DNA of 45,627 nucleotides from Actinomycetota bacterium (GTDB lineage Bacteria; Actinomycetota; Geothermincolia; Geothermincolales; RBG-13-55-18), in contig JBFLWJ010000007.1 of the NCBI GenBank assembly GCA_040757835.1, positions 15,724 through 61,350 of the forward strand, in the 5' to 3' direction. Numbering within the stretch: position 1 is the first letter of the stretch; every line of letters begins with the position of its first letter. Under the pieces are notes generated by a model, which was not told the DNA's origin, searched no databases, and saw nothing but the letters and a program-made list of their open reading frames with translations. This document shows, in pieces, positions 1 to 9,100 of the stretch. A program made the translations under genes and the position numbers.

Positions 1-2
1 CC

Positions 3-365
3 ACCGTGGTGGAGGCCACCGAGGGACAGGTGGTGTGCGAGCGCTCCATGTACGGGGACGGGCGCACCTGGGCCCACGACTCCGTGGGGGCGACGGCGCC
101 CGCCGCCTCCTGGTACCTGGCCGAGGGAGCGACGGGCGGGGGTTTCGAGACCTATATCCTTGTGCAGAACCCCGGGGATACGGAGGCGGCGGTCACCATA
201 ACCTATATGACCGATTTCGCGAGGCTCGAGGGGCCGTCGCTCACCCTGGCCCCGCGGAGCAGGTGCACGGTGAACGTGAACGCCGAGCTGACCACCTACT
301 ACGTATCCGCCATGGTCACCTCGGACCAGCCGGTGGTGGTGGAGCGGGCCGTCTACTACCGCTAG
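3..365 (+). CDS. 3' end of a secreted FAEG-repeat protein (5' truncated)
   Basis: The reading frame is open from the left edge, so this is the C-terminal 120 codons of a longer gene. It holds the end of one repeat unit (VVCERSMYG, then a WAHDSVGA stretch) and one complete unit: WYLAEGATGGGF, ILVQNPG, LAPRSRCTVNVN and VVVERAVYY, with the stop directly after. The closest relative in the window is the 21261 gene, which has the same VVCER.MYG and WAHATVGS linker, so the missing N-terminus may resemble it. The likely location is outside the cell, as for the other family members. A 69-bp palindromic element follows one base after the stop codon, and the next gene converges on it. Reading frame and family membership are secure; the function of the repeat is unknown. 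Confidence 0.85.
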   Translation, partial: TVVEATEGQVVCERSMYGDGRTWAHDSVGATAPAASWYLAEGATGGGFETYILVQNPGDTEAAVTITYMTDFARLEGPSLTLAPRSRCTVNVNAELTTYYVSAMVTSDQPVVVERAVYYR

Positions 366-434
366 GGGGCCGTATCTTCGCTCTTCGGTTAATCGATTGT
401 CTGCCGGAAAAGCGAAGGGTGAAGATACGACCCC
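366..434. repeat. 69-bp imperfect palindrome, family 1, copy A
   Basis: The left arm begins GGGGCCGTATCTTCGCTCTTC and the right arm is its imperfect reverse complement, ending GAAGATACGACCCC; the centre contains CGATTGTCTG. It lies between the convergent stops of the 3-365 and 441-2138 genes and could form a bidirectional hairpin. Five other copies occur in this window. Confidence 0.85.
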
Positions 435-440
435 ATCCGC

Positions 441-2138
441 CTACGCCATTTCTCTGCGCATCAGGTCCTTGAGTTCGCGCTTGAGGACCTTGCCCACCGC
501 GCTCACCGGCAGGGTGTCCATGAACTCCAGGACCTTGGGCACCTTGTAGGGGGCAACGGTTTCCTTCAGGTAGGCGAGGATTTTCTCCCGCTCTTCGTCG
601 CTCTTCTCGATGCCCGGCTTGAGCACCACCGCGGCTATCACCCGCTCCGAGCCCGGCCGGTTGGGGTCGGGGAAACCGAAGGAGGCGGCCATATCCACGT
701 CGGGGTGCTTCATCAGCTCGTCGTCCAGCTCGCGGGTGAAGACCTTGAAGCCCGAGACGATGACCATGTCCTTCAGGCGGTCCACCACGTAAACGTAGCC
801 GTCCTCGTCCATGCGCCCCAGGTCGCCGGTGTGCATCCAGCCGTCGCGGATGGCGTTGGCGGTCTCCTCGGGCTTGTTGTAGTAGCCTTTCATCACTTCC
901 GGTCCGCGCACGCAGATCTCGCCCGTCTCGCCCAGGGGCACCGTCTCCCCCGTCTCGGGGTCGGTGAGCTTGAACTCCGTGTCCGGATACGGCAACCCCA
1001 CCGAGCCCACCTTCTTCACTCCGTAGCGCGGGTTGCAGACGCTTACGGGCGAGGTCTCGGTCATGCCGTACAGCTCGATGAACTTGTTCTCGCCGACAAC
1101 CGATTCCATGTCCGGGATGCTCTCCGGCGGGAAGGGGGCGGCGCCGCTGATGCAGTAGCCGACGTTGCTGAAGTCCAGGGCCCGGAACTCCGGCTTCTTC
1201 AGCAGCTCGTAGAAGATAGTGGGGACATTGATGAGTGAGGTGGGCTTGTGCTTGTCGATGGCGCCGATGATGAAGTCCAGGTCGCGGGGGTTGGGCACGC
1301 AGATCTGGCCCATGCCCCCCTGCAGCAGGCCCGCGGCCATGGCCAGCCCGGCCATGTGGAACATGGGGAAAGCCGAGATGCCCACCTCGCCGTTGCAGCC
1401 GGGCTCGTCCGCCCAGGTGAGGGTCTGCTGGCAGTTGGCCATGAAGTTGCGCTGGGTGAGCACCGCGCCCTTGGAGGGTCCGGTGGTGCCGCCGGTGTAC
1501 ATGATGAAGATGGTGTCGTCCATGGTGCGCGGGACCAGGACATCGTCCTCGGGCATGTCCGCGATGGCGTCCATGAACGAGATGACCGTCTTGCCGGGGA
1601 CCTCCTGCACCTGCACCGGGGGGAAGTCCCCGGGCATGTAGTCGGTGGTGCCGGCCACGATGACCGTGGTGAAGGGGCACTTGTCGGCCACCGCGGCGAG
1701 GGCCGGGAAGAGCAGGTCCATGGTGAGCACGGCTTTGGCGCCCGAGTCGTTGAGCTGGTGCTCCAGCTCGTAGGGGGTGAGCAGGGGGCTGATCCCCGTG
1801 GAGACGCAACCCGCCTTCTGCACCGCCACCATGCCGATATAGTTGGCCGGGATGTTCAGGGCGTGCAGGCCCACCACGTCGTCGGGCTGGAGGCCTATCT
1901 TCAGGAAGTAGGCGGCCAGCTGGTTGGAGAGGCGGTCCACGTCCCTGAAGGTGAGGATGGTGTCCATATAGATGAGGGCCCGGTTGTCCCCCACCTTCTC
2001 CGCCACCTCCTTGAACTTCACGTTGAAGGGCTTGTTATCGTAATCGAGGAACTCGGGGACGTGCGGGTCGTAGCTCTTGAGCCAAGGTTTTGAGGCGTAG
2101 ACGTCGTCATACTGCCCTTTCGGTTCGGTGCCGGACAT
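441..2138 (-). CDS. AMP-forming acyl-CoA synthetase (long-chain fatty acid CoA ligase type)
   Basis: A 565-residue ANL-superfamily adenylate-forming enzyme. The family activates a carboxylate with ATP to an acyl-AMP, then transfers it to coenzyme A, feeding beta-oxidation or lipid synthesis in the cytoplasm. Visible core motifs are the phosphate-binding loop YTGGTTGPSKGA, ELYGMTET, GDLGRMDEDGY with DRLKDMVIVSG (hinge), and a C-terminal SAVGKVLKREL carrying the presumed catalytic lysine. Length is normal for the family. The start at 2138 was chosen because AAGGGGG lies about 8 bases upstream; the frame continues further 5' but without family similarity. A TAGAAT promoter is seen near 2280. The substrate chain length cannot be read from sequence. 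The gene stands alone, convergent with the left-edge gene and divergent from the 2616 gene. Confidence 0.93.
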   Translation of the reverse strand: MSGTEPKGQYDDVYASKPWLKSYDPHVPEFLDYDNKPFNVKFKEVAEKVGDNRALIYMDTILTFRDVDRLSNQLAAYFLKIGLQPDDVVGLHALNIPANYIGMVAVQKAGCVSTGISPLLTPYELEHQLNDSGAKAVLTMDLLFPALAAVADKCPFTTVIVAGTTDYMPGDFPPVQVQEVPGKTVISFMDAIADMPEDDVLVPRTMDDTIFIMYTGGTTGPSKGAVLTQRNFMANCQQTLTWADEPGCNGEVGISAFPMFHMAGLAMAAGLLQGGMGQICVPNPRDLDFIIGAIDKHKPTSLINVPTIFYELLKKPEFRALDFSNVGYCISGAAPFPPESIPDMESVVGENKFIELYGMTETSPVSVCNPRYGVKKVGSVGLPYPDTEFKLTDPETGETVPLGETGEICVRGPEVMKGYYNKPEETANAIRDGWMHTGDLGRMDEDGYVYVVDRLKDMVIVSGFKVFTRELDDELMKHPDVDMAASFGFPDPNRPGSERVIAAVVLKPGIEKSDEEREKILAYLKETVAPYKVPKVLEFMDTLPVSAVGKVLKRELKDLMRREMA

Positions 2139-2277
2139 GTGAAAACCCCCTTGTTTGATCCGTCTGGACCTGCCTGACCTGCCTGCGTTCGATCGCAACG
2201 GAGCACGTAACAGCACGGCTGGAACAGGAATGCTGTGACTGTTGCCGGAATGCCCCGCTCGATCGGTTATGGTATGA

Positions 2278-2305
2278 ATTCTACCACAGGCCAGTGGGGT
2301 CGCAA
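2278..2305 (-). promoter_or_regulatory. Predicted extended -10 promoter for the 441-2138 gene
   Basis: Reading on the minus strand, TTGCGA (2305-2300) is followed after 16 bases by TAGAAT (2283-2278), which is preceded by TGG, giving an extended -10. The predicted leader is about 130 nt. The -35 lies inside the edge of a 69-bp palindromic element. The same TGG-TAGAAT box occurs upstream of the 28457 gene. Confidence 0.5.
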
Positions 2306-2364
2306 TCCTCACTCTTCATTTTTTTGACAGACAATCGCATTATTAAGAGTAGAGATACGACCCC
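2296..2364. repeat. 69-bp imperfect palindrome, family 1, copy C, plus an extra half-arm
   Basis: This copy has the opposite orientation to copy A: its centre reads GACAGACAATCG. The arms are GGGGTCGCAATCCTCACTCTTC and AAGAGTAGAGATACGACCCC. An additional right arm (GAAGAGTGGAGATACGACC) follows at about 2371-2389, suggesting a partial second insertion. It occupies the divergent promoter region between the 441-2138 and 2616 genes. The remaining sequence from 2139 to 2615 holds the two promoters and leaders, with nothing else recognised. Confidence 0.8.
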
Positions 2365-2398
2365 TTAATTGAAGAGTGGAGATACGACCAACGCCGAG

Positions 2399-2407
2399 TG
2401 ATAGAAT
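2399..2407 (+). promoter_or_regulatory. Predicted extended -10 promoter for the 2616 gene
   Basis: TGA immediately precedes TAGAAT (2402-2407), an extended -10 without a clear -35. It would give a leader of about 200 nt. The leader ends in a small hairpin (ACCCCG 2584-2589, CGGGGT 2595-2600) directly before the ribosome binding site, which could limit access to it. Confidence 0.4.
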
Positions 2408-2615
2408 GTAGGACAGTGGATACGTAAGGGTCAACAGCGGGGCGAACAGTCATTCTCCACTTCTGGGCACACGCCTCCCCACGAGGATCCAATCGATCTG
2501 AAATGCGCGAGCAGAGGGGGACGGACTTTCGTAGGGCCTCAGGGTCGGGCTTCGACATATGCTCAGGCAGATTTTGAGGCTTGACCCCGATGCCCGGGGT
2601 GAAAGGAGAGACACG

Positions 2616-5600
2616 ATGCCGGTTATACGCCTTCCTGGCCGTGGAAAGACCTTCCTGCGCAACCTGTTCATACTCCTGGTGACGTCGGTGCTTCTTGCGG
2701 CCCCCGGGGTCGCCCTGTCCGCGGGGGCCGGCGCCCCGGACAGCGTCGTGGCAACTGTAACCGGCACCCCGGTCTACCCTGCCGCCGCCCAGGACAGCGT
2801 CCGGCCCGGCCTCGCGGTCCCCGGCCCGCCCGCCGTATCCTCCGGAAACGGTATCGCCGAGGAGTTGGGCCTGTCGCGCCCCTATTACGCTCCCGAGGTG
2901 GAGCATGCGTCATCGCCGGAGGGGGAGGGGGAGGAGGCCCTGGAGCGCATCGCGCAGCGCCTCCCCGCGGAACTGCTGCCGCAGTCGCTGCTGCCGCGGG
3001 GCAAAGGCGCCGGGGGGGCAGCGGGGGAAGAGGGCTCTTCCACCACGGCGGAAGCCGAGAGCGCCCCCGCCACGGAGGACGGCGATTTCACCGCCGCGGG
3101 CACCGGAGGCTGGGCGGCGCTCACCCGTCCCTACCTGCCCGCCGCCGACCCCAGCATCTATTACGGGGTAAGCTCTTACTCCGGGGTGCTCGACGGCAGC
3201 GGCAGGATGCACTTCATCTACGGCAAGAGCCGGCGCACCGATATCTCCCTTCCTCCAGACGGGGCTGGCTTCCGGTTGGAATACCTGCAGGATATCCTGT
3301 ACTGCACCTACGCCGGGGGCGCGTGGGACGTGCCCCGCAACATAACCAGCGTGTCGAGCCCGTGCAGTTCCACCCCCGTCTTCTACGAGGTGGACGACCG
3401 CGGCTACTTGCACATCGTCTTCACCGCCTGGATATGGGGACGCGATTCCACCCGCCCCGCCGGAGAGTACGGCGCCTACCAGCACGAGCAGGAGAACCTA
3501 TGGTACCGCTATATATCTCCCGACGGCTTCATGAGCGACCCCCGCCGGCTCACGGACTTCAGCGGCAGCTGGGGCCTGCAGGGAGCCAATTTCACCCTGC
3601 GGGGGAACCGCCTCTGCGGCGTCTATACCGCGGTGCGCAACAACGAGACCGCCCCTTCCTCCTACCGGGCCGTGGAGGGCTTCGTGGAGGGGTACCTGGA
3701 CGCGTGGCAGCCCGCCGTACAGCTCGCCGCCTGGGACTTCAACGACGACCCCGGCCAGCTGCAACCCCAGTACTGGCCCTCCATCGACGTCTCGGGGATG
3801 GGAGGAGAGGTGACCGTGGTCTATGGGGTACGCACCGTATCACCCATCTTGTTCACCGCCAAGATCGACGTTTACGGCTGCGTGCGCGGCGCGGGTGCGG
3901 GTGCGGTATGGTCCACGCCGCGCAACATCTCGAGCGCGGCCGGCAACGAGGGCTGGCTGCCCCTGTTCGTCTTTTACAGGGACGGCGCGGACTTCGCCAC
4001 GGCGTGCACTTTCCGTATGACCATGGCAAGGGACGCCGCCCACCCTCCCCGCGAGGACGCCTTCCTCATCTACCAGTACGGCGGCGTATGGCAGGCGCCG
4101 GCCAACATCACCCGCGTCGCAGCCCAGCAGGACGGCTCGTACTTCAACCTCGATCTCGACTCCTTGCAGAACCTTCACTTCTGCTACATGGTGGCCAGCT
4201 ACGCATGGACAGGCGCCTCATGGGAACCCCAGGGAGCGGATCTCAGGTACACCCGCGAGACGGGGGCGGGGCTGTCCGCCCCGGCGACCATCCTCACCTA
4301 TTCTCACCAGAGATACTTCCAGGAGATCACCATGGCCATGGACCGTGACGGCAACTCGCACGTTCTCTTCTCGGCCTATATGTATGACGGCGTAACCACT
4401 TGGAACAACAACATCGGCCATGCCACCAACGCCCCCGGGGGAGATCCCGGCAGCTTCACCCCTCCCACCCTCATCAGGCCGAACACGGCCTACAGCATCT
4501 ACGGCCTGACCGCGAGCGCCTTCCCCGACGGCGACGTACTGGCCTCCTGGTTCGAGAGGGGCTTCGACGGCGGAGGAAACCCGGTTTACGGGCGGATGTA
4601 CTCCCGCCACCGCGACGGGGACACGTGGGGCGACGCCCTGGTGGTCTCCTCCGTCCCCGGCAGCAGCGACATCCTGCATGTCGAGGCCGCATACTGGCCG
4701 AGCCACGAGAACACGACCATGAGCGACACGGGCGAGCAGCAGGCGGTCTTCGAGACCGCGAAGTACGACATAGTGGGCGGCACCTGGTACGACTTCCGCA
4801 AGTACTTCACCGAGACCGTTAACGGCGTCTGGACCACACCGCAACTCATCGCGGGCGGCGGCCTCAGCGGCGGGGAGCCCGCACTCTATGCCGACGGCGG
4901 CCAGCGCTATTTCGTGCTCTACACCATGATGGACCCGGCCACCGGCAAGGATCTGCCCTACGCCACCCGGCAGCCCGAGCCCTCGCCCCCCGCCTCCACT
5001 TATTTCTTCGCCGAGGGCACCACCAGGGACGGCTTCGAGGAATGGCTGTGTATCCAGAACGCCGGGGAGGAAGAGACCACCGTGACCATCACCTACATGC
5101 TGGAGACGGGCATCAACGTGGACCAGGTGCTCCCCGTGCCCGCCCACTCCCGCATGACCGTCAACGTCAACGAGGCCGTGGGGCCGGAGCACGACGTCTC
5201 GGCGCGCGTGGCGGCTGACGGGTTCATCGTGGCCGAGCGGCCCATGTACTTCCGCTACGGTCCGGCCGGCTGGACGGGAGGACACTGCGTGATAGGGGCC
5301 CGTAACACCAGCCGCCGGTGGTTCTTCGCGGAGGGGACCACGCGCGGCGGCTTCGCCGAATACCTCACGCTGCAGAACCCCTCGGACGAGGTCGCGCACG
5401 TGGACATCACCTACGTGCTGGGGGGAGGCACCACCGTGCCGGGCGCCCTCGACATCGCCCCGCGCAGCCGGGCCACGGTGGACGTGAACTCCGCCGTGGG
5501 CCCGGAACAGGACGTGTCCCTGGTGGTGGAGAGCGACACCGCCGTGGTGGCGGAGCGGCCCATGTACTTCGACTACCGCGGCATGACCGGCGGCCACTGC

Positions 5601-6245
5601 GAGGTGGGCAGCACCTCCCTGTCCCAGAGCTGGTACTTCGCGGAGGGATGCACGCGCAGCGGCTTCGACACCTACATCTGCCTGCAGAACCCGTTCGCCG
5701 TGGACGCGGTGGCCAACCTCACCTTCGTCCTGGAGGACGGCACCACAGTGCCGCAGCCCGTGCCCGTGCCCGCCACCAGCCGCCAGACGCTGCGGGTCAA
5801 CGACGTGGTGGGGCCCGGGAGGGACGTGTCCACCGTGGTGGAGTCGGACAGCCTGCTGCTGGTCGAGCGGCCCATGTATTTCCTGTACGGCGGCACCTGG
5901 CCGGGAGGGCACGTGGCCGCGGGCGTGAGGGCGCCCAAGAACACGTGGTTCTTCGCCGAGGGGACGACGCGGGCCGGCTTCCAGGAGTGGCTCTCGCTTC
6001 AGAACCCCGGCGAGGTGGACGCGAACGTCACCCTGTCGCTGCTGCTGGACGGAGGCACGGTGCGGGACGTGGGCGTTTCAGTGCCCGCCCATTCCAGGAC
6101 CACCGTGGCCGTGCACGCCATCGTGGAGCCGGAACGTGACATCTCGGTGGTGGTGAAGAGCGACCGCGCGATCGTGGCGGAGCGGCCTATGTATTTCCTC
6201 TACCGGGATAAGTGGCCCGGCGGCCACGTGGTCCCCGGTCTGTAG
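2616..6245 (+). CDS. Secreted sialidase-like propeller protein with four FAEG repeats
   Basis: A 1209-residue exported protein. A basic N-terminus (PGRGK) and hydrophobic stretch at about residues 13-32 form a signal peptide. An Ala/Pro/Glu-rich linker runs to about 165. A large beta-rich region (about 170-790) repeats the pattern GxW..P.NIT and G..LHIVF, as in sialidase-like or BNR-type propellers; I see no convincing catalytic set. Four FAEG units begin near residues 795, 902, 1005 and 1110, each with LxxQNP, SR.TV.VN and ERPMYF. The start at 2616 follows AAAGGAGAG at good spacing; an upstream in-frame ATG at 2559 lacks a ribosome site and reads through a palindromic repeat. These units are less uniform than those of the 6486-21054 group. 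There is no LPXTG or C-terminal membrane anchor. The function is unknown and probably involves extracellular binding. Confidence 0.88.
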   Translation: MPVIRLPGRGKTFLRNLFILLVTSVLLAAPGVALSAGAGAPDSVVATVTGTPVYPAAAQDSVRPGLAVPGPPAVSSGNGIAEELGLSRPYYAPEVEHASSPEGEGEEALERIAQRLPAELLPQSLLPRGKGAGGAAGEEGSSTTAEAESAPATEDGDFTAAGTGGWAALTRPYLPAADPSIYYGVSSYSGVLDGSGRMHFIYGKSRRTDISLPPDGAGFRLEYLQDILYCTYAGGAWDVPRNITSVSSPCSSTPVFYEVDDRGYLHIVFTAWIWGRDSTRPAGEYGAYQHEQENLWYRYISPDGFMSDPRRLTDFSGSWGLQGANFTLRGNRLCGVYTAVRNNETAPSSYRAVEGFVEGYLDAWQPAVQLAAWDFNDDPGQLQPQYWPSIDVSGMGGEVTVVYGVRTVSPILFTAKIDVYGCVRGAGAGAVWSTPRNISSAAGNEGWLPLFVFYRDGADFATACTFRMTMARDAAHPPREDAFLIYQYGGVWQAPANITRVAAQQDGSYFNLDLDSLQNLHFCYMVASYAWTGASWEPQGADLRYTRETGAGLSAPATILTYSHQRYFQEITMAMDRDGNSHVLFSAYMYDGVTTWNNNIGHATNAPGGDPGSFTPPTLIRPNTAYSIYGLTASAFPDGDVLASWFERGFDGGGNPVYGRMYSRHRDGDTWGDALVVSSVPGSSDILHVEAAYWPSHENTTMSDTGEQQAVFETAKYDIVGGTWYDFRKYFTETVNGVWTTPQLIAGGGLSGGEPALYADGGQRYFVLYTMMDPATGKDLPYATRQPEPSPPASTYFFAEGTTRDGFEEWLCIQNAGEEETTVTITYMLETGINVDQVLPVPAHSRMTVNVNEAVGPEHDVSARVAADGFIVAERPMYFRYGPAGWTGGHCVIGARNTSRRWFFAEGTTRGGFAEYLTLQNPSDEVAHVDITYVLGGGTTVPGALDIAPRSRATVDVNSAVGPEQDVSLVVESDTAVVAERPMYFDYRGMTGGHCEVGSTSLSQSWYFAEGCTRSGFDTYICLQNPFAVDAVANLTFVLEDGTTVPQPVPVPATSRQTLRVNDVVGPGRDVSTVVESDSLLLVERPMYFLYGGTWPGGHVAAGVRAPKNTWFFAEGTTRAGFQEWLSLQNPGEVDANVTLSLLLDGGTVRDVGVSVPAHSRTTVAVHAIVEPERDISVVVKSDRAIVAERPMYFLYRDKWPGGHVVPGL

Positions 6246-6249
6246 GCGG

Positions 6250-6350
6250 GACCAGGCCTGGGGGTCAAGCCTAAAAATCGCAGGCCTGAAAGGCCTGGGG
6301 GTCAACCCCAAAAATCGGCCCGGCCGAAAATCAGGCGTGACCCCAAGGCC
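6250..6350. repeat. Cluster of GGCC-bounded palindromic elements (family 3 variants)
   Basis: Two related copies carry GGCCTGGGGGTCAA with AAAAATCG. They are followed by GGCCGAAAATCAGG, CGTGACCCC and AAGGCC (6322-6350). The last matches the family 3 element (GGCCGA...GCGTGACCCC...GGCC) seen at 8972, 9221 and 25119. Each element has GGCC/GGCC ends and can fold. They lie directly after the stop of the 2616 gene. Confidence 0.6.
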
Positions 6351-6399
6351 CGGCCCAGCATCATCCATGGCGCGCGCTTGTGGAGGGCCGTATGTGCTT

Positions 6400-6447
6400 A
6401 GGTTGCCACGCTTCGTTCGCTTCCTCTCAATCCGCTCGCAATGACGG
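6400..6447. repeat. GTCATTGCGAGCG-type dispersed palindrome
   Basis: On the minus strand this reads CCGTCATTGCGAGCGGATTG, then GAAGCGAACGAAGCGTGGCAACC. This TCATTGCGAG...GAAGC...GGCAA pattern resembles a class of short dispersed repeats seen in many unrelated bacterial genomes. It is the only copy in the window and sits between the convergent 2616 and 6486 genes. Confidence 0.45.
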
Positions 6448-6450
6448 AGA

Positions 6451-6477
6451 ATGTCACATGTCAGGGGCTGACCCCAT
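6451..6477 (+). repeat. Family 2 arm (single)
   Basis: A 27-bp arm whose core reads TCAGGGGCTGACCCCAT, preceded by ATGTCACATG. It lies 8 bp beyond the stop codon of the minus-strand 6486 gene. No partner arm is present here, so this is a solo arm of the unit seen complete at 11835-11922. Confidence 0.8.
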
Positions 6478-6485
6478 CGACCCCG

Positions 6486-9053
6486 TTAGGGGGTGGAGCC
6501 CATGACGCAGTGGCCGCCGGTCCAGCCGGGTCCGTAAGAGAAGTACATGGGGCGCTCACAGATAACCGGCGCATCCGAAGTGACCATGGCGGAAACGGTC
6601 CGTCCCGGTCCCGCGTTGTCCGGCCCGTTCACATAGGCGGTGAACCGGCTGAAAGCGGCGATGGTCGGTTGCTTGCACACGATAGGGTCCCCGCTCTCCG
6701 TGAAGTAGGTGATGGTCACCTCAGCGGGCAGGTTCCCGGGATTCTGGATGCAGATCCAATCCTCGAAGCCCGTTCCAGTGTAACCTTCCGCGAAGAACCA
6801 GGTGCGGGCGAACGCGGTGGCCCCGGCGACACAGTGGCCCCCGGTCCAGGAGTGCGGCCCCATGCCTGAGTAGTCGAAGTACATGGGGCGTTCGGCCAGG
6901 AAGTCCTGGTAGCAGATGAGCATAACGGATACGTCCTTGCCACCCCCCACTCCCTCGGGGCCTGGGCTGTTCACGTACACCGTCTTTCTGCCGTTGGCGG
7001 GCACCGTGTAGATGCCGCCGATGGGATAGGGGCTCCCCTGCCCTTCTCCCAACATGTAAAAGGCATATACGGTGATCTCGAAACCGTTAGGATTCTGAAG
7101 GATGAGGTACTCGTCGAAGCCCTCCCTGGTGCAACCCTCGGCGAAGAGGTAATCGGTAGACAACTCGGTGGCACCTATGACGCAATGGCCTCCTGTCCAT
7201 CCCGGTGCGCCGTAACCGGTGTAGTTGAAGTACATGGAACGCTCGGCCACCACCGGCTGCGTGGACTCCAGGTCCAGCGAAGCCTCGTAAGCCCCGCCTA
7301 AGAGCTCGTTTACCCTGAAGGTCCTGCGGGAATGGCCGGGCACCGTCTTTCCCGCTACCACCCTCTCCCCCTCCCCCTGGACCTGGAAACGGAAAGTGAG
7401 GTCCGCATCCGCGCCCCAGGGGTTCAGGACGCACAGGTATTCATCGAATCCCGGCCCCGTATATCCCTCGGCGAAGTACCACTCGTTGGCGGGCGCGGGA
7501 GCACCCATCACATCGTGGCCGCCCGTCCAGTGCCCGCCCGCTCCGGTGTAATCGAAATACATAGGCCGCTCGGCGACGATGGGCCAGTCGGCCTCGCACT
7601 CCATCGCGACATGCTTGCCCGCGCCGACCACCTGGTTGACGTTCACGGTGAGGCGGGACTCGGCCGGCACCGTATATGCCTCCTCCTGGGTACCGCCGCC
7701 CTCGAACATGTAAGTGACCCTAGCGGTCGTATCGTTTGTTCCGAAATTGCCAAGGCACAGGTATTCCTGGAAGCCGGCCCCCGTATGGCCCTCGGCGAAA
7801 TAGTATGTTTGCGGGCGCGCGAATGACACGGCCTGCAGCGCGATGTCCAGCTCCAGCTGCTTCACCCAGGTCTCGCCGCCGTCGGAAGTGTGCTCGACGA
7901 TGCCGGCGGGTACGCTGGTGCCTCCTGCAGGCCCGGCCGCCCAGGCGGTGTCCGCATCCAGGGCATCGATGCTTACCAGGTAGTAGCTGTACTTGCCGGC
8001 GGCCGCCTGCTGCTGCACGAAGTCCCTGGCGTTGTCGGAGCGGTAGATGCCGTCGGCGTCTGTGACCACCCACACGACGTTGTCGCCGATGGTGGTGACG
8101 CCGTTGGTGTCGAAGAAGGCCACGAGGATCTGCCCCGTCCAGGAGGCGCCGTTGTCGTCGGTATGGATGACCGAGGCGGTCGTGCTGCCCAGGGCGCCAG
8201 CCGATGCGATCCAGGCGGTGTCGTAATCGGAGGCGTGCACGTCCAGCAGAGCCGCATCGGGCACTTCGGCGGCCGAGCCCTTGCGCTGCCAGCTCGCCCC
8301 ACCGTCCTCGGTACGGAAGATGGTGCCGTAACCCCCGTAGGTGTCGCCGGTCACCCAGACGTTGTCCGCGTCCAGGGCGTACACCCCCTGCAGCAGGACC
8401 GGGGGGATGTCGGCGGTCTGCTTCTGGGTCCAGGTGGCGCCACCGTCGGCGGTGAAGAGGATGACGCCCGGCGTTCCCACCACCCAGGCGGTGTCGCGGT
8501 CCACCGCGCTTATCTTGCCCAGGCCGACGTCGGGGATGGTCGCGGGCGAGCCCTGGCGCTCCCAGGTGGCGCCGCCGTCCTCGGTGCGCAGGATGGTGCC
8601 GTAACCGTTCGCGCTCTCCCCCACCGCCCAGCAGGTGAGGGGGTCTATGGCGGCCACGGCCTGGAGCGGCGCGTCGGGGATGGTCGCGGGCGAACCCTGG
8701 CGCTCCCAGGTGGCGCCGCCGTCCGTGGAGCGGAAGATGGCAGCGTAGCCGGAATCGCTCTGCCCCACCACCCAGCCCACGTAGTGCTCGGCGGCCTGTG
8801 GGCCCGCTTGTGCTTGCGCGGCCTGCGCCTGGGTGGCCGTCGGGGTATCCGCCGCGATGCTCGGCTGGTCGGCGAGGGGGAGTGCACTCCCCGCGGGTGT
8901 CGACGTCACCCCCATGGTCAGGATGAGCACGCCAAGAAAAAGCGTTATCACCAACAGCCTGGCTCGAGCATCGGCCGAGGGGTCACGCCCGGAAATCGGC
9001 CTGGGCTTCAGATCAAGCCTGGGATCATATCTGCGGGACCTGGACGACATCAT
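6486..9053 (-). CDS. Secreted seven-bladed YCF48/BNR-like propeller with C-terminal tetra-FAEG cassette
   Basis: 855 residues. The start at 9053 (or the adjacent ATG at 9050) is supported by AAGAAGGGGG just upstream. A long basic N-region precedes the hydrophobic signal segment at about residues 33-55; residues 17-27 are encoded by an inserted palindromic repeat. Seven blades (about 88-410) share the pattern W.VG...GTI.RTEDGGATW, typical of YCF48/Asp-box-like propellers. Four repeat units start near 415, 523, 634 and 751, with the ordered marks EYLCLGN, EYLCVLNP, EYLILQNP and DWICIQNPG. Between units are GGHDVMGA, GGHCVIGA and GGHCVAGA, and the protein ends GGHCVMGSTP. It is divergent from the 9393 paralog. 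It is likely an exported binding protein; its ligand is unknown. Confidence 0.9.
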   Translation of the reverse strand: MMSSRSRRYDPRLDLKPRPISGRDPSADARARLLVITLFLGVLILTMGVTSTPAGSALPLADQPSIAADTPTATQAQAAQAQAGPQAAEHYVGWVVGQSDSGYAAIFRSTDGGATWERQGSPATIPDAPLQAVAAIDPLTCWAVGESANGYGTILRTEDGGATWERQGSPATIPDVGLGKISAVDRDTAWVVGTPGVILFTADGGATWTQKQTADIPPVLLQGVYALDADNVWVTGDTYGGYGTIFRTEDGGASWQRKGSAAEVPDAALLDVHASDYDTAWIASAGALGSTTASVIHTDDNGASWTGQILVAFFDTNGVTTIGDNVVWVVTDADGIYRSDNARDFVQQQAAAGKYSYYLVSIDALDADTAWAAGPAGGTSVPAGIVEHTSDGGETWVKQLELDIALQAVSFARPQTYYFAEGHTGAGFQEYLCLGNFGTNDTTARVTYMFEGGGTQEEAYTVPAESRLTVNVNQVVGAGKHVAMECEADWPIVAERPMYFDYTGAGGHWTGGHDVMGAPAPANEWYFAEGYTGPGFDEYLCVLNPWGADADLTFRFQVQGEGERVVAGKTVPGHSRRTFRVNELLGGAYEASLDLESTQPVVAERSMYFNYTGYGAPGWTGGHCVIGATELSTDYLFAEGCTREGFDEYLILQNPNGFEITVYAFYMLGEGQGSPYPIGGIYTVPANGRKTVYVNSPGPEGVGGGKDVSVMLICYQDFLAERPMYFDYSGMGPHSWTGGHCVAGATAFARTWFFAEGYTGTGFEDWICIQNPGNLPAEVTITYFTESGDPIVCKQPTIAAFSRFTAYVNGPDNAGPGRTVSAMVTSDAPVICERPMYFSYGPGWTGGHCVMGSTP
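8972..9001. repeat. Family 3 palindrome inserted inside coding sequence
   Basis: The element (GGCCGATTTCCGGGCGTGAC, then CCCTCGGCCG, read on the minus strand) matches the intergenic copies at 9221 and 25187. Here it is translated in frame within the N-region of the 6486-9053 protein, giving RPISGRDPSAD. Its length keeps the reading frame open. Confidence 0.75.
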
Positions 9054-9100
9054 CAGCCCCCTTCTTTCTCTTCGAACTACCGCTCCTCCCCGGCAACCCG

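Noticed and set aside
316..1809. Long open frame of 497 codons overlapping the acyl-CoA synthetase on the same strand
   Set aside because: It is an Arg/His/Gly-rich shadow frame caused by high GC; the overlapping frame has all ANL motifs.
2559..2615. Upstream ATG at 2559 as the start of the 2616 gene
   Set aside because: No ribosome site is present and it reads through a palindromic element; AAAGGAGAG before 2616 is far better.
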